This document shows positions 1-11,064 of a stretch of 64,000 nucleotides of DNA, piece by piece. Source of the stretch: Buddleja alternifolia (Eukaryota; Streptophyta; Magnoliopsida; Lamiales; Scrophulariaceae); NCBI GenBank assembly GCA_019426215.1, contig CM033392.1, positions 52,751,149 to 52,815,148 of the forward strand. Direction: 5' to 3'. Numbering within the stretch: the first letter of the stretch is position 1; each line of letters begins with the position of its first letter. A program made the position numbers and the translations under genes. The notes below the pieces were generated by a model. It was given only the letters and a program-made list of their open reading frames with translations, searched no databases and was not told where the DNA came from.

Positions 1-1300
1 CTTAGCTTTTGATTGTGTTTTACTTAATCAATTTATGCAATGATATGATAGATAAAAGAATTGACTGAAAAGTAAATGACACAATATTTGTAAGGTTCGT
101 TGGGTGGTGTAATCACAACTACGTCCTTCTTCTCCTCGAACACTTGGAGGCAATCCACTAAAATGATTCTCAAAGAATCACACAGAATCTTCTACAAATT
201 AGGGAGAGATGGATGTCGATGACTTGAGCTCCTTGATCACATATATTTCTACTCCAAATCACTTCAATCCCCTTGCTTTTTTCACCCAGAAATATGGCAA
301 GTATCCAACTTCGACTTCACACAGATCGCGAGGCTTGGATAGGGGTTTTTCTAAAAGGGTTTGTTTGATTTTGATGAAGTTCAAACAATTGGAATATCTC
401 AATAGTAGTGTAGTTTCTTCAAAAAGAATATTTGAAATATTGGGTTGACTGTCTCAGGATTTGATGAAAAGCAAAGAGAATATTTTCTTGAGTATTCTGG
501 CTTTTCGGAAAGTTTAAGGAATGAGACTTCAATGCAACAGCAATTTGGCTTGATGATTGTTCTATGTTTGGCTTGTTGTTGAAGTTCTATTTATAGGCAT
601 TCTTGAAAAAAGTGTCCGTTTGACACATGCAAGGGCGCGTGTCTCTCACTTTCGCGAGTGAACAACTTTTGTCCTTTTTCCTGAAAATCTGCTGCACAAA
701 AGTTGGTGTTGCAGTCTTTGAATAGTTGACAGTCCAATAGGGTGGCTTCTCCGTACGTCTGAAAGTACTTATCACATTTAATGCTCTTATCAGCATTTAA
801 TGCATTTGAATTAAATGCCCGTTGGCATTTATTACACTGAGAATATTTGAATTAAACTCCTTTCGATCTGACGCTTCAGGAGAATATTTGTCATTTGATA
901 GACGCTTCATTCATGAGCTAAAAGTTCCATTTAATCTGGAGGATTATTTAATGTTTAGACGCTTGGAAAAGTCTTCTAACTTCATTACTTGACACCTCAC
1001 TCAGAACATGTCAGGCGCTTAGAGTGAACTTCTTCAAACTTCATTCACTATTGATTTCTTGGACGCTTGGAGTCTTCAGATTTCGTAGTCTTGATAAGCT
1101 CACTCAGAAAGTATCAAACGCTTAATCTAACCGACTTCTTGATCTAAGAATGTCAAAAGTAAAAGATAAAATAAAGCCTATACATTTCTAATGTTCAAAT
1201 GCTTATACAAGTATCCATAAAATTTAAGCGTACATAACTTTAGGGTCTAACAAGATTCCTAATTGTCATCATCAAAATCTTAACATGAAATTTCCTATCA
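1..1300 (-). mobile_element. Partial long LTR of a SIRE/Maximus-like Copia retrotransposon, minus orientation
   Basis: Over its whole length this segment matches the reverse complement of 5674-6890: the shared blocks include ATCATCAAAA near 1270, the TATA-like CTATAAATAG (reverse strand, near 590) and the block near 100-230. On the minus strand the LTR begins at 1300 with TG (TGATAGG, against TGTTAGG in the plus copy). It runs off the left window edge, so its other end is not visible. The neighbour to the right is MULE transposase sequence, which this LTR interrupts. Recurrent 'gacgcttgg'-like words are internal LTR repeats. The family assignment rests on LTR length, the TGTTAGG start and the polypurine tract of the sister copy. 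Confidence 0.8.
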
Positions 1301-3455
1301 CTAATATTGATAAGAAGATTCAAAATCAAAGACTTGAGGGTAAAAGCTGTCATCCAACCTGGGGTGGTGTGGATAGGTTTGAGGTGCAACAGCATTTGGA
1401 CAACCATATTGTGTATCTCAATGACAGGCATTGCAGTTGTGGCATGTTCCAATTGGTTGGGTATCCTTGTTGTCATGCCCTTGTATGCATTGCCCAAATG
1501 AGACTTGAAGTTGAGGATTATGTGGATCCCTACTTGAAGAAGGATACATACTTGAGAGTTTACAGACACATGATTAATCCAGTGCCTGGGATGAATGAGT
1601 ATGAAGAGTCAACTCTTGGAGTAGTTGATCCCCCAAATGTTGTTCCAAGAGCTGGAAGACCAAGGAAAGTAAGGAGAAGGGATGGCAATGACATAAGGGG
1701 CCAAACAAATGTATCAAGAAAAGGGCTAACTCATACATGTACTATTTGTGGTGAACAAGGTCACAACAAAGCTGGACATAACAAACACACAAGTCAAACT
1801 GAGGTAATCTAAATAAGTATTAACTTTTCAATGTGTTTTACCATTTAATATATGTTGTAAACATTTTACCAATTCATTCTTTGTTGTAAATACTTACTCA
1901 GGTTCCCCCAGAAGCTGCAACAGAAGATGTACCACCTTCTTCACAACATACAAGTGCAACATATGCAACAGAGGACTCCCAAGTACCACCTCCTTCACTT
2001 TCTGAGGTATTAAGTAATACATTTTTACATTAATTTGGTTCATTTTTATATATAAAACTCAACTAATGCATTTTATTGTAGGCTTCACACTCTGTATCCC
2101 ATTCAAGAAGAAAAGCTGGATCACAGGTAAAAAAAATTGATTAACATTGTAAGTTTTTCAGTTGTATTTTCTATCTTATTTTGTAAATGGTATGTGTAGA
2201 TGCCATCTCAACCAGCCCAACCAAGAACAAGGCAGCCTGCATGGAGGCCAACAGGAACATCTACTTTAACTCAGGTATTTGATGTATTAAAAGAGATTTT
2301 AGTAGTTTTTACATTAATCTATAAAACACTAACCATGCCTTGTATTGAATTTCAGCCAAAGACAAGGCAAACTGCATCTCAAACAAGGACAAGGCAATCT
2401 GCATCTCAACAAAGGACAAGGCAAAGGCAAACTGCATCACAGCCATTAAATAGATCAAATCAGGTATTATTAACATATGTATTTAGTTGAGTTATTTCTT
2501 TATCAATGTATTAACTTAACTTGATTTTTTTGTAGATGCCATCTGTTGCATCTCAAACTAGAGAAAGCCAATCTGCAACACAACCATCTGTTGCATCAAC
2601 TCAGGTTTTAAAAACAACATTTTTTAATTGAGTAATCTATTTATTAATGTGGATACTTACCCATTTGTTTTATGTAGATGCCACCAGTTCCAACAACAAG
2701 AACACAACCTGCTTCAAGAAGGACAGGACACCACTTCATCACATAACAGAGGTGCAACACAGGTAGTAAATGCACCCACTCAATATTTAATGAGATAATA
2801 TTGAAACTGCTTTTTATCATTGAAGTTTTGACTTAAATGCCTCCACAGACTACCCAAGACGCCTCAGCTGGTGGTCAATCTTCTCCCCACTTGTCTACTG
2901 TTGAGGTATACATTTATGAGTGTCCTTGTCCTTGTCTCCCCACTCAATATATTTAATACATTTAACATTGTAGGTCCCCACACAGTCTTCACAAGGCCCC
3001 ACTCAGAATTCAAGCTCAGGACAACCAATTCCAACTCAAGTAGAGCATTCTCAGGTAAAGTTGTTGTAGTTTGGCATCCTTAAATAATTTAAATAAATTA
3101 ATTAATATATATTCTGACAATACCATCTGTATTCTCTGTGTAGATTCCTCCACAAGTGCCAAGACAGTCTCCTAGAAGTAGGAAACAAGCAAATCCTGCT
3201 TCCTTATCTTCTAGGAAACTACAAAAGATGAAGCATGTGCTAAACCCCACTCCTAATCCGGCATTTAAGAAGCCATCAACTGCCTCATCAATTCTTAGAA
3301 TCGTTTCTGCTTCATATAGGACAATTGGAACTTCTGCCACCTCTTCAAGTTCAATGCCCACAACCACCTCTTCTTCAATGCCAAGAGGTACTTTTGCATC
3401 ATCAAAGCCAACTCCTGAAAATTCTAAAGCTGCTGGACCTTCTCCTAAGATGTGA
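1301..3455 (+). pseudogene. MULE (mudrA/FAR1-type) transposase, C-terminal part with SWIM and CCHC-like fingers
   Basis: The first visible exon (1301-1803) encodes the end of a Mutator transposase: a conserved HPTW block, the SWIM zinc finger CSCGMFQLVGYPCCHAL, then a zinc knuckle CTICGEQGHNKAGH, whose last ligand is His instead of Cys. The catalytic DDE domain is missing because the Copia LTR ends at 1300, so the apparent ATG at 1285 is LTR-derived. Downstream exons with good GT-AG borders are 1902-2006, 2082-2126, 2200-2274, 2356-2463, 2536-2604, 2678-2762, 2849-2905, 2974-3054 and 3144-3455 (TGA). They encode a Ser/Gln/Pro/Arg-rich tail. Exon 2678-2762 is 85 nt and shifts the frame into a stop, so the copy is decayed. 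Introns are only 68-98 bp. The role would have been transposition of the surrounding element. Confidence 0.85.
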
Positions 3456-3851
3456 TGTTTGTCATAAATTGAATATTGATGAATAGTGCTTGTTTTTTGT
3501 AAGTTTTGTGAATGACTAAGTGGATATTGCATAGTTATTTGGTTGTTGGTGGTGTTCTGAACAATTGATCAGTTTTTTGAATGGCTCCAAAGTCTTAAAT
3601 CAGTGTTTTGTTTTGTGAAATCTGATGTATGTGCTTTTGCACAAAGTACTGGGAAGATATTCAGTTTAATGCTAAGTTGTGTTTTGATGGTTATTGTCTT
3701 CCAAACAAGATTTTAGATGTGTGTTGTGCACAATTGTTAGTATCTTATGTGTTGTAAATCCCTAATGATTAATATATATACATATATATATACTCAATTA
3801 AAATTGCATTGAAAAAAGCATAAAAACTTAATAGTTGCAATCATGTCCATC
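3456..3851. other. Intergenic spacer between the convergent MULE genes
   Basis: No coding signal. It is AT-rich, with a short (TA)n stretch near 3772-3792. It lies between the transposase stop and the stop of the convergent GRF gene, so it should hold both 3' UTRs. Confidence 0.6.
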
Positions 3852-4265
3852 CTATTTAACTAATACAACAATTATTAGAGCAAAAATTGCTACAATTAAT
3901 GCCTTAATCAGCCTCTGTTGTGCATCTAATTGTTTCATTTTGGATGTGAGTTCTTGGCAAATGGAAATTACTTCTGCTTAACCCTCTTTCATTCCGGATC
4001 GATTGAATTGAACTTCGTGTTCTACAATTGGCACTTTCATTGAGTTTGTCTGCGAACTCTTGAATGACCAACTAACCGGCTCCAACCAAGAAAAATAACT
4101 ACACACATTGGTCTTGCAGTTGCAAAACAATTTGCCTTCAGTCTCTTTTCTCAGACCAACAACCCAAATTGCAGCAGTTTTTTTGCAGTAACATTTTGGG
4201 ATCTTGTACCGCAAATCAAGAGTTTCTTCTTTTGAAGTTGATGATTTTTGTGAATTGTAAGACAT
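3852..4265 (-). pseudogene. MULE-linked GRF-type zinc-finger protein with coiled coil and C-terminal membrane anchor, one in-frame stop
   Basis: The ATG at 4263-4265 opens a 137-residue frame broken only by a TAA at 3978-3980 (codon 96). The order is: Ser/Lys-rich N-terminus (about residues 1-23); GRF-type zinc finger (about 24-62) with CYC, then CNC, then C-SYFSW; a short linker; a coiled-coil-like segment (ICQELTSKMKQLDAQQ, about 101-116); and a hydrophobic helix (ALIVAIFALIIVVLV, about 121-135) just before the stop codon at 3852-3854. GRF fingers are nucleic-acid-binding modules. The C-terminal helix suggests membrane anchoring, which is inference. The gene is convergent with the transposase and sits next to the right TIR. 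A start at 4289 is also open, but MSYNS fits the Ser-rich starts of this family better. Confidence 0.75.
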
Positions 4266-4439
4266 TCTAGACAAATAAAATAATTTCACTTTAGTAAATT
4301 TTATTATTTACTTGAATAATATGTAAAAAAAATTGAAAGGAAAGACAATTCTTACCTATTTTTGAGAGGGGATGAAAAAGTGTGTCCAATTCTGTTGTAT
4401 GGGGAGAAAAAAAAGAGTGGCTAGGAGGGTTTCAAGATA

Positions 4440-4677
4440 TAAAGGTACTTGGAGGGGTATTTTAGCCATTTATCAACCACTTTAACATTGAAAAAGGACC
4501 AAAAAAGGCGTTGCATCGCACAAGCCGCGCGTGAACGACACCTTCTGTTACTTTCTAACAGAGAGGGGTTTCTATACAGGACTTTCATTATCACAGGGGC
4601 ATATCAGGTTATTTTTTTAGCACAGGGGGATGTGTGCAGGTTTCATATTTCAGAGGGGTGTCAAATATATTTTTCCC
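4440..4677. repeat. Right terminal region of the MULE (TIR-like)
   Basis: On the reverse strand this begins GGGAAAAATATATTTGACAC and contains runs such as ACCCCTCTG and CCCCCTGTG, the style of plant MULE termini. It ends at 4677, before the Copia remnant. The left TIR has been lost to the LTR at 1-1300, so the 9-bp TSD cannot be tested. Placement is moderate confidence. Confidence 0.55.
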
Positions 4678-4689
4678 TTATTTTTATAA

Positions 4690-5392
4690 GGGATTTGATG
4701 CTTGCACCTCCAAGTTCAAGGCTCAGAACTATCCTCCCATCGGTAGCACAACTTCGTTTCTAGATCCTGACGCAGCCTTTGTTACTGCGGTGGCAGAATG
4801 CTTCAACAAATACTGAAAGACATAATACTTCCAATTCCATGAGTCAAAGTATCGCTGAACAAGTCGCTTTACTCGTTGATAAAGTTAAATTACTCCATCG
4901 CGATATCGCTGAGCTGCGTTCTTCCCTTGATGAAGTCAAGAAGGGGGAAGGAAAAAAAAATCCAAAAGATCAGAAAGCCAAAGGAAAAGCCTCGGAGTTG
5001 ATGTCCAAAACAGATAACAAAATTGGCGCTCCATGTTTGAAGAGATTGCAAGCCTGAAAAAGATGCTCACAAAGAAGCGAAAGCCAAGATACTTCAGAAG
5101 CAGGCATAGGCTTCCCGATCTTGATGTGGAATTTCTTAAAAGTATGGGTTTTCATCCTTACGCTGAACCCTTGAGAAAACCTCCTAACTGGAAACCTACC
5201 AATGATCAAGTCCAAGATCTCTATCATGATCTTATACAGACGCTTGGAATTCCTCCAAGAGATTGGGTGGAAAGGTTGTTAGAGCTCAACATAAGCACTC
5301 AAGAATATCGTGAGGACTACAACGAAGTCTATCATACAACAATGATAGACATTGACAGAGTCCTTCTAGATCTAGCGAATGAGATCTTCTAG
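4690..5392 (+). pseudogene. Unrecognised 3' ORF of the Copia element (coiled coil plus acidic C-terminal domain)
   Basis: Two overlapping frames lie just upstream of a Copia 3' LTR. The first (to about 5057) carries a heptad-like segment (VALLVDKVKLLHRDIAEL) followed by a Lys/Gly-rich linker. The second (5033-5392, stop at 5390-5392) carries a Lys/Arg-rich stretch and then an acidic domain containing LGIPPRDWVERLLELN. A single frameshift near 5030 would join them. The position between pol and the 3' LTR is where SIRE-type elements carry an extra env-like ORF with coiled coils, but I recognise no specific family. The upstream part is cut off by the MULE end at 4677. Confidence 0.5.
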
Positions 5393-5658
5393 GAAGAGAT
5401 GTCGAAGAAGTGACAAAGAAGATGATCACTTATCCGGCTTTATATTTCTTTTATCTTCTGTTGTTTTATGTTTTGCTATTTTTTCAATGTAATCTTGTAT
5501 GCTTCAATTTATTATATGAATGAATGATTAAACGCTGAAACATCTTGTTGAAGCTAATCTAACATTAGTTAACTCAACTAACTTTCTAACGCTAACTTAT
5601 ATCTTTTGATTTTTCTTCAAACTCTTAAACTATAAAAGAGTTAAGGTCTTGACATCAT

Positions 5659-5670
5659 CAAAAAGGGGGA
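5659..5670 (+). other. Polypurine tract of the Copia element
   Basis: CAAAAAGGGGGA lies four bases upstream of TGTTAGG. This is the usual PPT/3' LTR arrangement and fixes both orientation and LTR start. Confidence 0.8.
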
Positions 5671-5673
5671 AAT

Positions 5674-7110
5674 TGTTAGGAAATTTCATGTTAAATGTTT
5701 TGATGATGACAAGGAAAGGATTTTAATGTTAGAGCCCAAAAGAATGTAAGTTTATGGTTTCATAGAACATTTGTATAAGCGTTTGAAAGTATTGTTATTT
5801 ATTAGACTTGTAATTTTTATCTTTATAGATTTTAGACTCAGTATTAAATACCAAGTCGCTAATAGAATTTTAGGTGAGTCTGAAGTCAAGTGAAGATGAA
5901 GATTTGTCTTAAGCGTCTGTTAAACGCTAAAAGGACTTTTTTAGGATGTTGAATCAAGCGCTCAAATTACTCAAGCGATCAAGGATCAAATTTACCTGAA
6001 ATAAATTCTCAAGTCATGAAGGAGTTAAATGCAATCATCAACGGACATTTATTTCCAACGAAAAATAAATTCAAAACGCATTAAATGTCTGATAAGTGCA
6101 TTAAATGTGATAAAGCATTATGACTTGTGGACAAGCCACCTTTTAACTAGACTGTCAGAATTCAGAGTTCAAAGTCTGCTCTTGTCTGATCGGTAACAGT
6201 AGAAATTAAGGAATGTCAGAAAAAGGGACTATTTACGCGCCACGTGAGAGATACGCACCTGCATGTATCCAACGAAAAAATCCCAATAAATCTCTATAAA
6301 TAGTACCCTTCAGCAAACCCTAAAATCAGAGATTACACACGTACATACACAAGAAAAGGTAAAAGTGTTGCTGAAATATTCTTAAGAAAAGCTTAAAAAC
6401 TCCATAGTGAAATCCTTCAAGCTTTTCAAATACATGCCAAAGACAGTCACCGATATCTCAAACATCTTCATAGAAAAACCCTACACTTTTATTGAGATAT
6501 CTCAAGTTGTTTGAACTTTCTATAATCAAACAAACCTGTGATGAAAACCCTCAATCTCTTTCATCTGAATGAGAAAGTTGCTGATCTACAAGCAGCATTT
6601 CTGTATGAGAGAAACTTGTTGAAGAAGATCTTCATTGGAGTTGAAATCTGTGTGATCAAGGAGCTCAAGATCATCTTCCCTATCCTCTAATTTGGAGAAA
6701 CCTCTATTTGATCCTTTGATTATCAACTTAGTGGAATTCCTCCGAGTGTAAAGGAGAAGAAGGATGTAGTTGGGATTACATCACCCAATGAACCTTACAT
6801 ATCTTGTGTTATTTACTGTTTTATTGCTTTGCTTTACTATTCACGTTATATCTTTGAAAAGGCTTTAAAAATGGTTAAGCGACTATTTGACTAGAACGCT
6901 AAGCTTAAAAATCATTTCGCTGTGCTAACCCTGATTAAGCGATTGTAGCATTACCCTACTTTGGTAACTGCCGAAATTAATAAGTCTAAGTTATCTTATC
7001 TTTAGCGCCTGACCTAGCGCTTTGCTTACCAAGCGTTCAAAATCTTAAAAGTGATATGAAATTTTTGAAGCCGAAAAAGACTTCAAGGTCTATTCAACCC
7101 CTCCCCTCTG
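5674..7110 (+). mobile_element. 3' LTR of the SIRE/Maximus-like Copia element, plus orientation
   Basis: It starts TGTTAGGAAATTTC directly after the PPT and contains a TATA-like CTATAAATAG at about 6294-6303. It finishes with the C-rich ATTCAACCCCTCCCC typical of this lineage. Its 3' end is set only approximately, because minus-strand gypsy sequence resumes at about 7111. It is an inverted relative of 1-1300. Confidence 0.8.
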
Positions 7111-9504
7111 TAAACCCTTTCGTATGCCACTTGGGACCACGACATCCACATGCAATAGCCATACTCTTTCCTTTTCCTCCTCAATATCTTCAGGCTTTGT
7201 CATTTTTGTGACGAAGTCCGCCAAGACTTGTGCTTTAATAGCCATTCGGGATGCATACTCTATCTCAAAATCTCCTAGCTCTACCGCCCACTTGACCAGT
7301 CTTCCAGATGTTCCAGCTTTTCCCAAAACAGCATTGAGTGGTTGATTGGTCTTAACAATGATTTTGTACTTTAGAAAGTGCGGTTTGAGCCTCCTAGCTG
7401 TGATAACCAGTGCAAATGCCATTTTCTCAATCTCCGGGTACCTGGATTCCGTGTCACTTAGTACCTTGCTAATGTAATACACAAGTTGTTCAGCTTTTTC
7501 TTCCTCACGTACTAGCACCGTGCTGAAAGTTTGATCAGCCACAGCTATCTATAATATCAAGGGTTCTCTTAGTACAAGTTTGGTGAGTAGAGAATTTGAT
7601 TCAAATACTCTTTTAGCTCCGCAAAAGCTTGCTGACACTCCTTTGGTAATTAAAGCTTTCTGCCTTACACAAAATTTTGAAAAATAAGAGGCTCCTTTCC
7701 GCAAACCTAGAAATGAAGCAACTTAGAACCGTAATTTGTCCCGTTGGTTGCTGCACATCATTGACATTTTGAGGCCCCGCCATACTTTGAATAGCCTTAA
7801 TTTTTTCGAGATTAACTTCTATCCCCCTATCGGTGACAATGTAACCTACAAATTTTCGTCCCTTGATTCCAAATGCGCACTCAGCTGGATTCAGCTTCAT
7901 CCTATATTTTCTTAGTGTGTCAAAGGTTTGATGCAGGTCTTGCATGTGTGTATTGGCAGTGCGACTTTTTACCACCATGTCACACACGTATACTTTAATA
8001 TTTTTTTCGATTTGATCTCGAAATGTCATATCCACCAGAATATGGTAAGTTGCTCCGACATTTTTTTAGCCAAAGGGCATGACCACATGGCAATATGTGC
8101 CAAAGGAGGTTATAAAGCTAACCTTCCTCTGATCCTCCTCGTCCAGGGGTATCTAATTATACCCACTCTACGCATCCATGGTGCTGAGTAGCTCAAACCC
8201 AGCTATGGAGTCCACTAGCTGGTCCTTCGTGATAACGGGTAGTGATCCTTAGGACAAGCGTTGTTTAAATCATGAAAGTCAATGCACATTCTCCACTTTG
8301 ATTCTTCTTTAGGTACTAGGACCACATTAGACACCCATTCAAGAAATTGGATTTTCGCTATATGCTTGGCCTTATGCAGCTTGTTCAGCTCAGCCCTGAC
8401 GATAACATCCTTTTCAGGTCTGAAATGCCTCTTCTTTTAAATAACTGGCTTCGCATCCTAGTATACATTGAGATGATGTTGTATAACTGTTGGATCAATC
8501 CCTACTAAGTCATTTGTTGACCAAGAAAATACATCCACATGATTCCTTAGCATAGCCACTAGCTCCGCCTGGAGCTCGGGACTCAAGTGTGAGCCTATTC
8601 GGATTGTTTTCTCTGTATCTTCAGGTATGAGTTCTATACTCATAAGCTCGCCTATAGGTTCAACATGAGCTGAAATAACTCTCTTTTCAGCTTCGCCGCC
8701 CTTGAGTCCATCTTTATCAGGTTTACATCTTTTATCCTCCGTTAGCTTATCTTCATGCTTTAGAGAGGCCACATAGCATTTCTTGGATTGACATTGATCA
8801 CCAGATACTTCTCCTACTCTATTGATCGTTGGAAATTTTATCTTCATGTGAGGGATTGAGATTACAGCCTCAAATAGAACTAATACAGTTCGTCTAAGTA
8901 TCACGTTATACGCTGATAGCGTATCCACAACTAAGAATTTAGGTAAATCTGTTTGTTTGTTAGATCTGACTCCAAGAGATACAGGTAGGGTGATCTGCCC
9001 TACTGGCTGAACCACCTCACCTACAAAGCCAAACAATGTTGTCCTTACTGCTTCCATCTTGGTATTTCCCAAGTTCATTTGCTGATATGCCTGATAGAAT
9101 AAAATATCCACTAAGCTCCCGCTATCAATGAATATTCATTGAACATCATAATTAGCTATCACAGTTGTAATAACCAGATCATCATTATGTGGTGTGTGAA
9201 ATGTTTTAGCATCCTTCGGTCCGAATTTAATCTCCTTTCCTGGTCGAGTTTGGCTTACATTCACGAAAAAGGCAGGTGTCGCTTCCACCATCCTCACTTA
9301 TTTTCCTAGAGATCTTTTGGAATCATCAATTGTCAACCCTCCCGAAATCATATGTATGGTGGCTCTATCCACATTATTCACCTCTCCAGAAGCTTGTCCT
9401 TGGTTTTCCCATACCTCAGTTTGCTTGTTAATTTGCTGAGGAAAATTTCCTCTTCCAGTAGGGCCAGCTCTTCCAGCTGCTCTTGCTTGCCACCTTCCTG
9501 GCAC
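7111..9504 (-). pseudogene. Ty3/gypsy Tat-type gag-pol remnant (gag end, PR, RT, RNase H)
   Basis: Read on the minus strand. 9504-9298 is the gag C-terminal linker with the conserved MISGGLTI block. 9150-8790 is the aspartic protease with active-site IDSGS at about 9117-9129. 8460-8240 is the start of RT (FLEWVSNVVLVPKEESKWRM, then ACPKD). 8035-7613 is the RT catalytic region, where the YVDD box reads YVCD (Cys codon at 7982-7984). 7542-7160 is RNase H. The frame then enters a WLLHVD block, the second RNase H start that marks the Tat/Retand group, and stops at the Copia LTR (about 7111). Frameshifts, a TGA just before the protease and the lost catalytic Asp make it inactive. Integrase is absent. 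Confidence 0.85.
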
Positions 9505-9539
9505 ACCTCAGGTCAACTAAGCCTAAAATACATATAATA

Positions 9540-9818
9540 ATAAATAGAAGACGTAATTTTCTAAGTTTAGCGGTATAAATGCTGATTTATTCTCATATCT
9601 TGAGCTTGATTGCCTTAGGTCTTCATTAGGAAAGTCTTTAACTTAATTAATTCTTGTCTCCAGCCTTTCCTTATATAGAAATATTCTCCTTTGCATATCC
9701 AGGTTGGTGGGTCGTCCAGAGATGTCGAGTTGGGCTTACTCCATGTTTACAATGAATTTCGGCCCATTAGGCCTTGGGCTCCTCAGCTTAGCCCAAGATC
9801 TGTTTTCCACCCACATCA
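9540..9818 (-). mobile_element. 5' LTR fragment of the minus-strand gypsy element
   Basis: On the minus strand this begins TGATGTGGGTGG at 9818, the same terminus as the LTRs at 22739 and 32909-33459. It contains a TATA-like CTATATAAGG (about 9673-9682, reverse strand), placing a promoter some 140 bp into the LTR. The gap between this LTR and the gag end is too short for a full leader and gag, so an internal deletion is inferred. Confidence 0.6.
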
Positions 9819-9998
9819 GATATCAAGGTGCATGAGCATGTCAAACTGCTCACTACTAACAGAAATACGAGACACTGAAGATAACATTAGAAATTCTTTA
9901 AAGTCAGAACACTTTACCAGGTCGAAAAGTATGTAAAGAACAAGCTAGCGTTAAAATTCTTGCACAGACCCAATTTAACGGAACCCAACTAATCAAAT
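9819..9998 (-). pseudogene. Duplicated fragment of RPB8 (start of exon 2 plus intron 1)
   Basis: 180 bp nearly identical to 46367-46547 inside the intact RPB8 gene. It covers the first 56 nt of exon 2, the acceptor, and 125 bp of intron 1. Differences are scattered (for example GAAATACGAG here against GAAATGCGAG there). It is bounded on the left exactly by the gypsy LTR terminus at 9818 and on the right exactly by LINE coding sequence at 9999. Because it includes intron, it was not copied from spliced mRNA. Confidence 0.9.
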
Positions 9999-11060
9999 GT
10001 TTAAGTCCTCATAAAGAGTGTTTTCCTCTTTAATGCGCTCCTCATCAAATGGACTTGACTTAAGTTTTTCTATCACTGTCTGCGGCTGGAGTTTAGCTTT
10101 ATTGGTCTTCTCAATTATATCAGAGTAAGGCCCCTTATATAAGTTCTTAAGTCTTTTCTTAATCAGTTTGTTTTTTTGGACAAGTCTGAACATTCTGCCT
10201 AATGAGATATGTTTCTGTCACTCCTCAGTTACATTGCTGATGAATTGAGGGTGGTGTCTCCAACCATTTAAGAAGTTGAAAGGACTATTACCTTGTTTCA
10301 TTTCCCTACTACTAAATACCATTGGACAAAACACTGTCTTTGAAATCTACAGTGTATTCATCCATCTTAGTGAACCACTCTCCATTGGAAACCACCCTAT
10401 CCAATTTACAATAAGTTCTAATATCAGCCTGTTGATTGTTTCTCCAAGTATAGAAATCATATGTATAAGAATTGTCTTCTTGTCCAACACTGTCAAAACA
10501 CTTTTTAATCTCCTCATTTCCCCCATCACTAATGAGTTTTTCATTTTGATTCAAAGTTCCATTCCAATCTCCCAAGAGTACCCATAGCTCTTGAAATCCC
10601 ATACACATACATAATGATGCTCTCTCAACTTCATCATTTATGGTATAGACCATAGTCATGATAAATAAGTATTTTCCACTGACTATTCTACAACAAATGT
10701 ATTGATCTGACATGGTCAACACAATGCAATTAACATTTCCTCTTTTCCATAACACCCATATTCTCCCGTTGGTGGCAACTATGTAGTTATTTGCTACCTC
10801 CCACTAAATTGACAAAACTTCTTCTCACTTTATTGAAATTTTTAGCTTTCACCCTTGTTTCTACTATGCAAAAACCTTCATTTTGTCGACTGATAACAGC
10901 TTCCTATCAGCCTGTTGTTTCTCAGTTGTGTTCCATACCCTTATATTCTATGCCCCAACATTCATTGATTAGGTGTTGTTTCATTAATTTTTGTTTCTAT
11001 GCTCGTTCCATGTGTCGTACTACCCTGAATCGGAGATGGTATGTTGTGAATCGCACTTAG
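9999..11060 (-). pseudogene. LINE (L1-type) ORF2 remnant: endonuclease domain and following linker
   Basis: On the minus strand, near 10870-10800 the frame shows GFCIVETRVKAKN. The 10755-10312 frame shows WVLLGDWNGTLN, YTWRNNQ and KLDRVV, which are hallmarks of the APE-like endonuclease of plant LINEs. 10193-9999 shows the linker FDEERIKEENTLYEDL that precedes RT. Frameshifts separate the pieces. RT is missing because the sequence switches to RPB8 intron at 9998. Confidence 0.8.
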
Positions 11061-11064
11061 TGTT

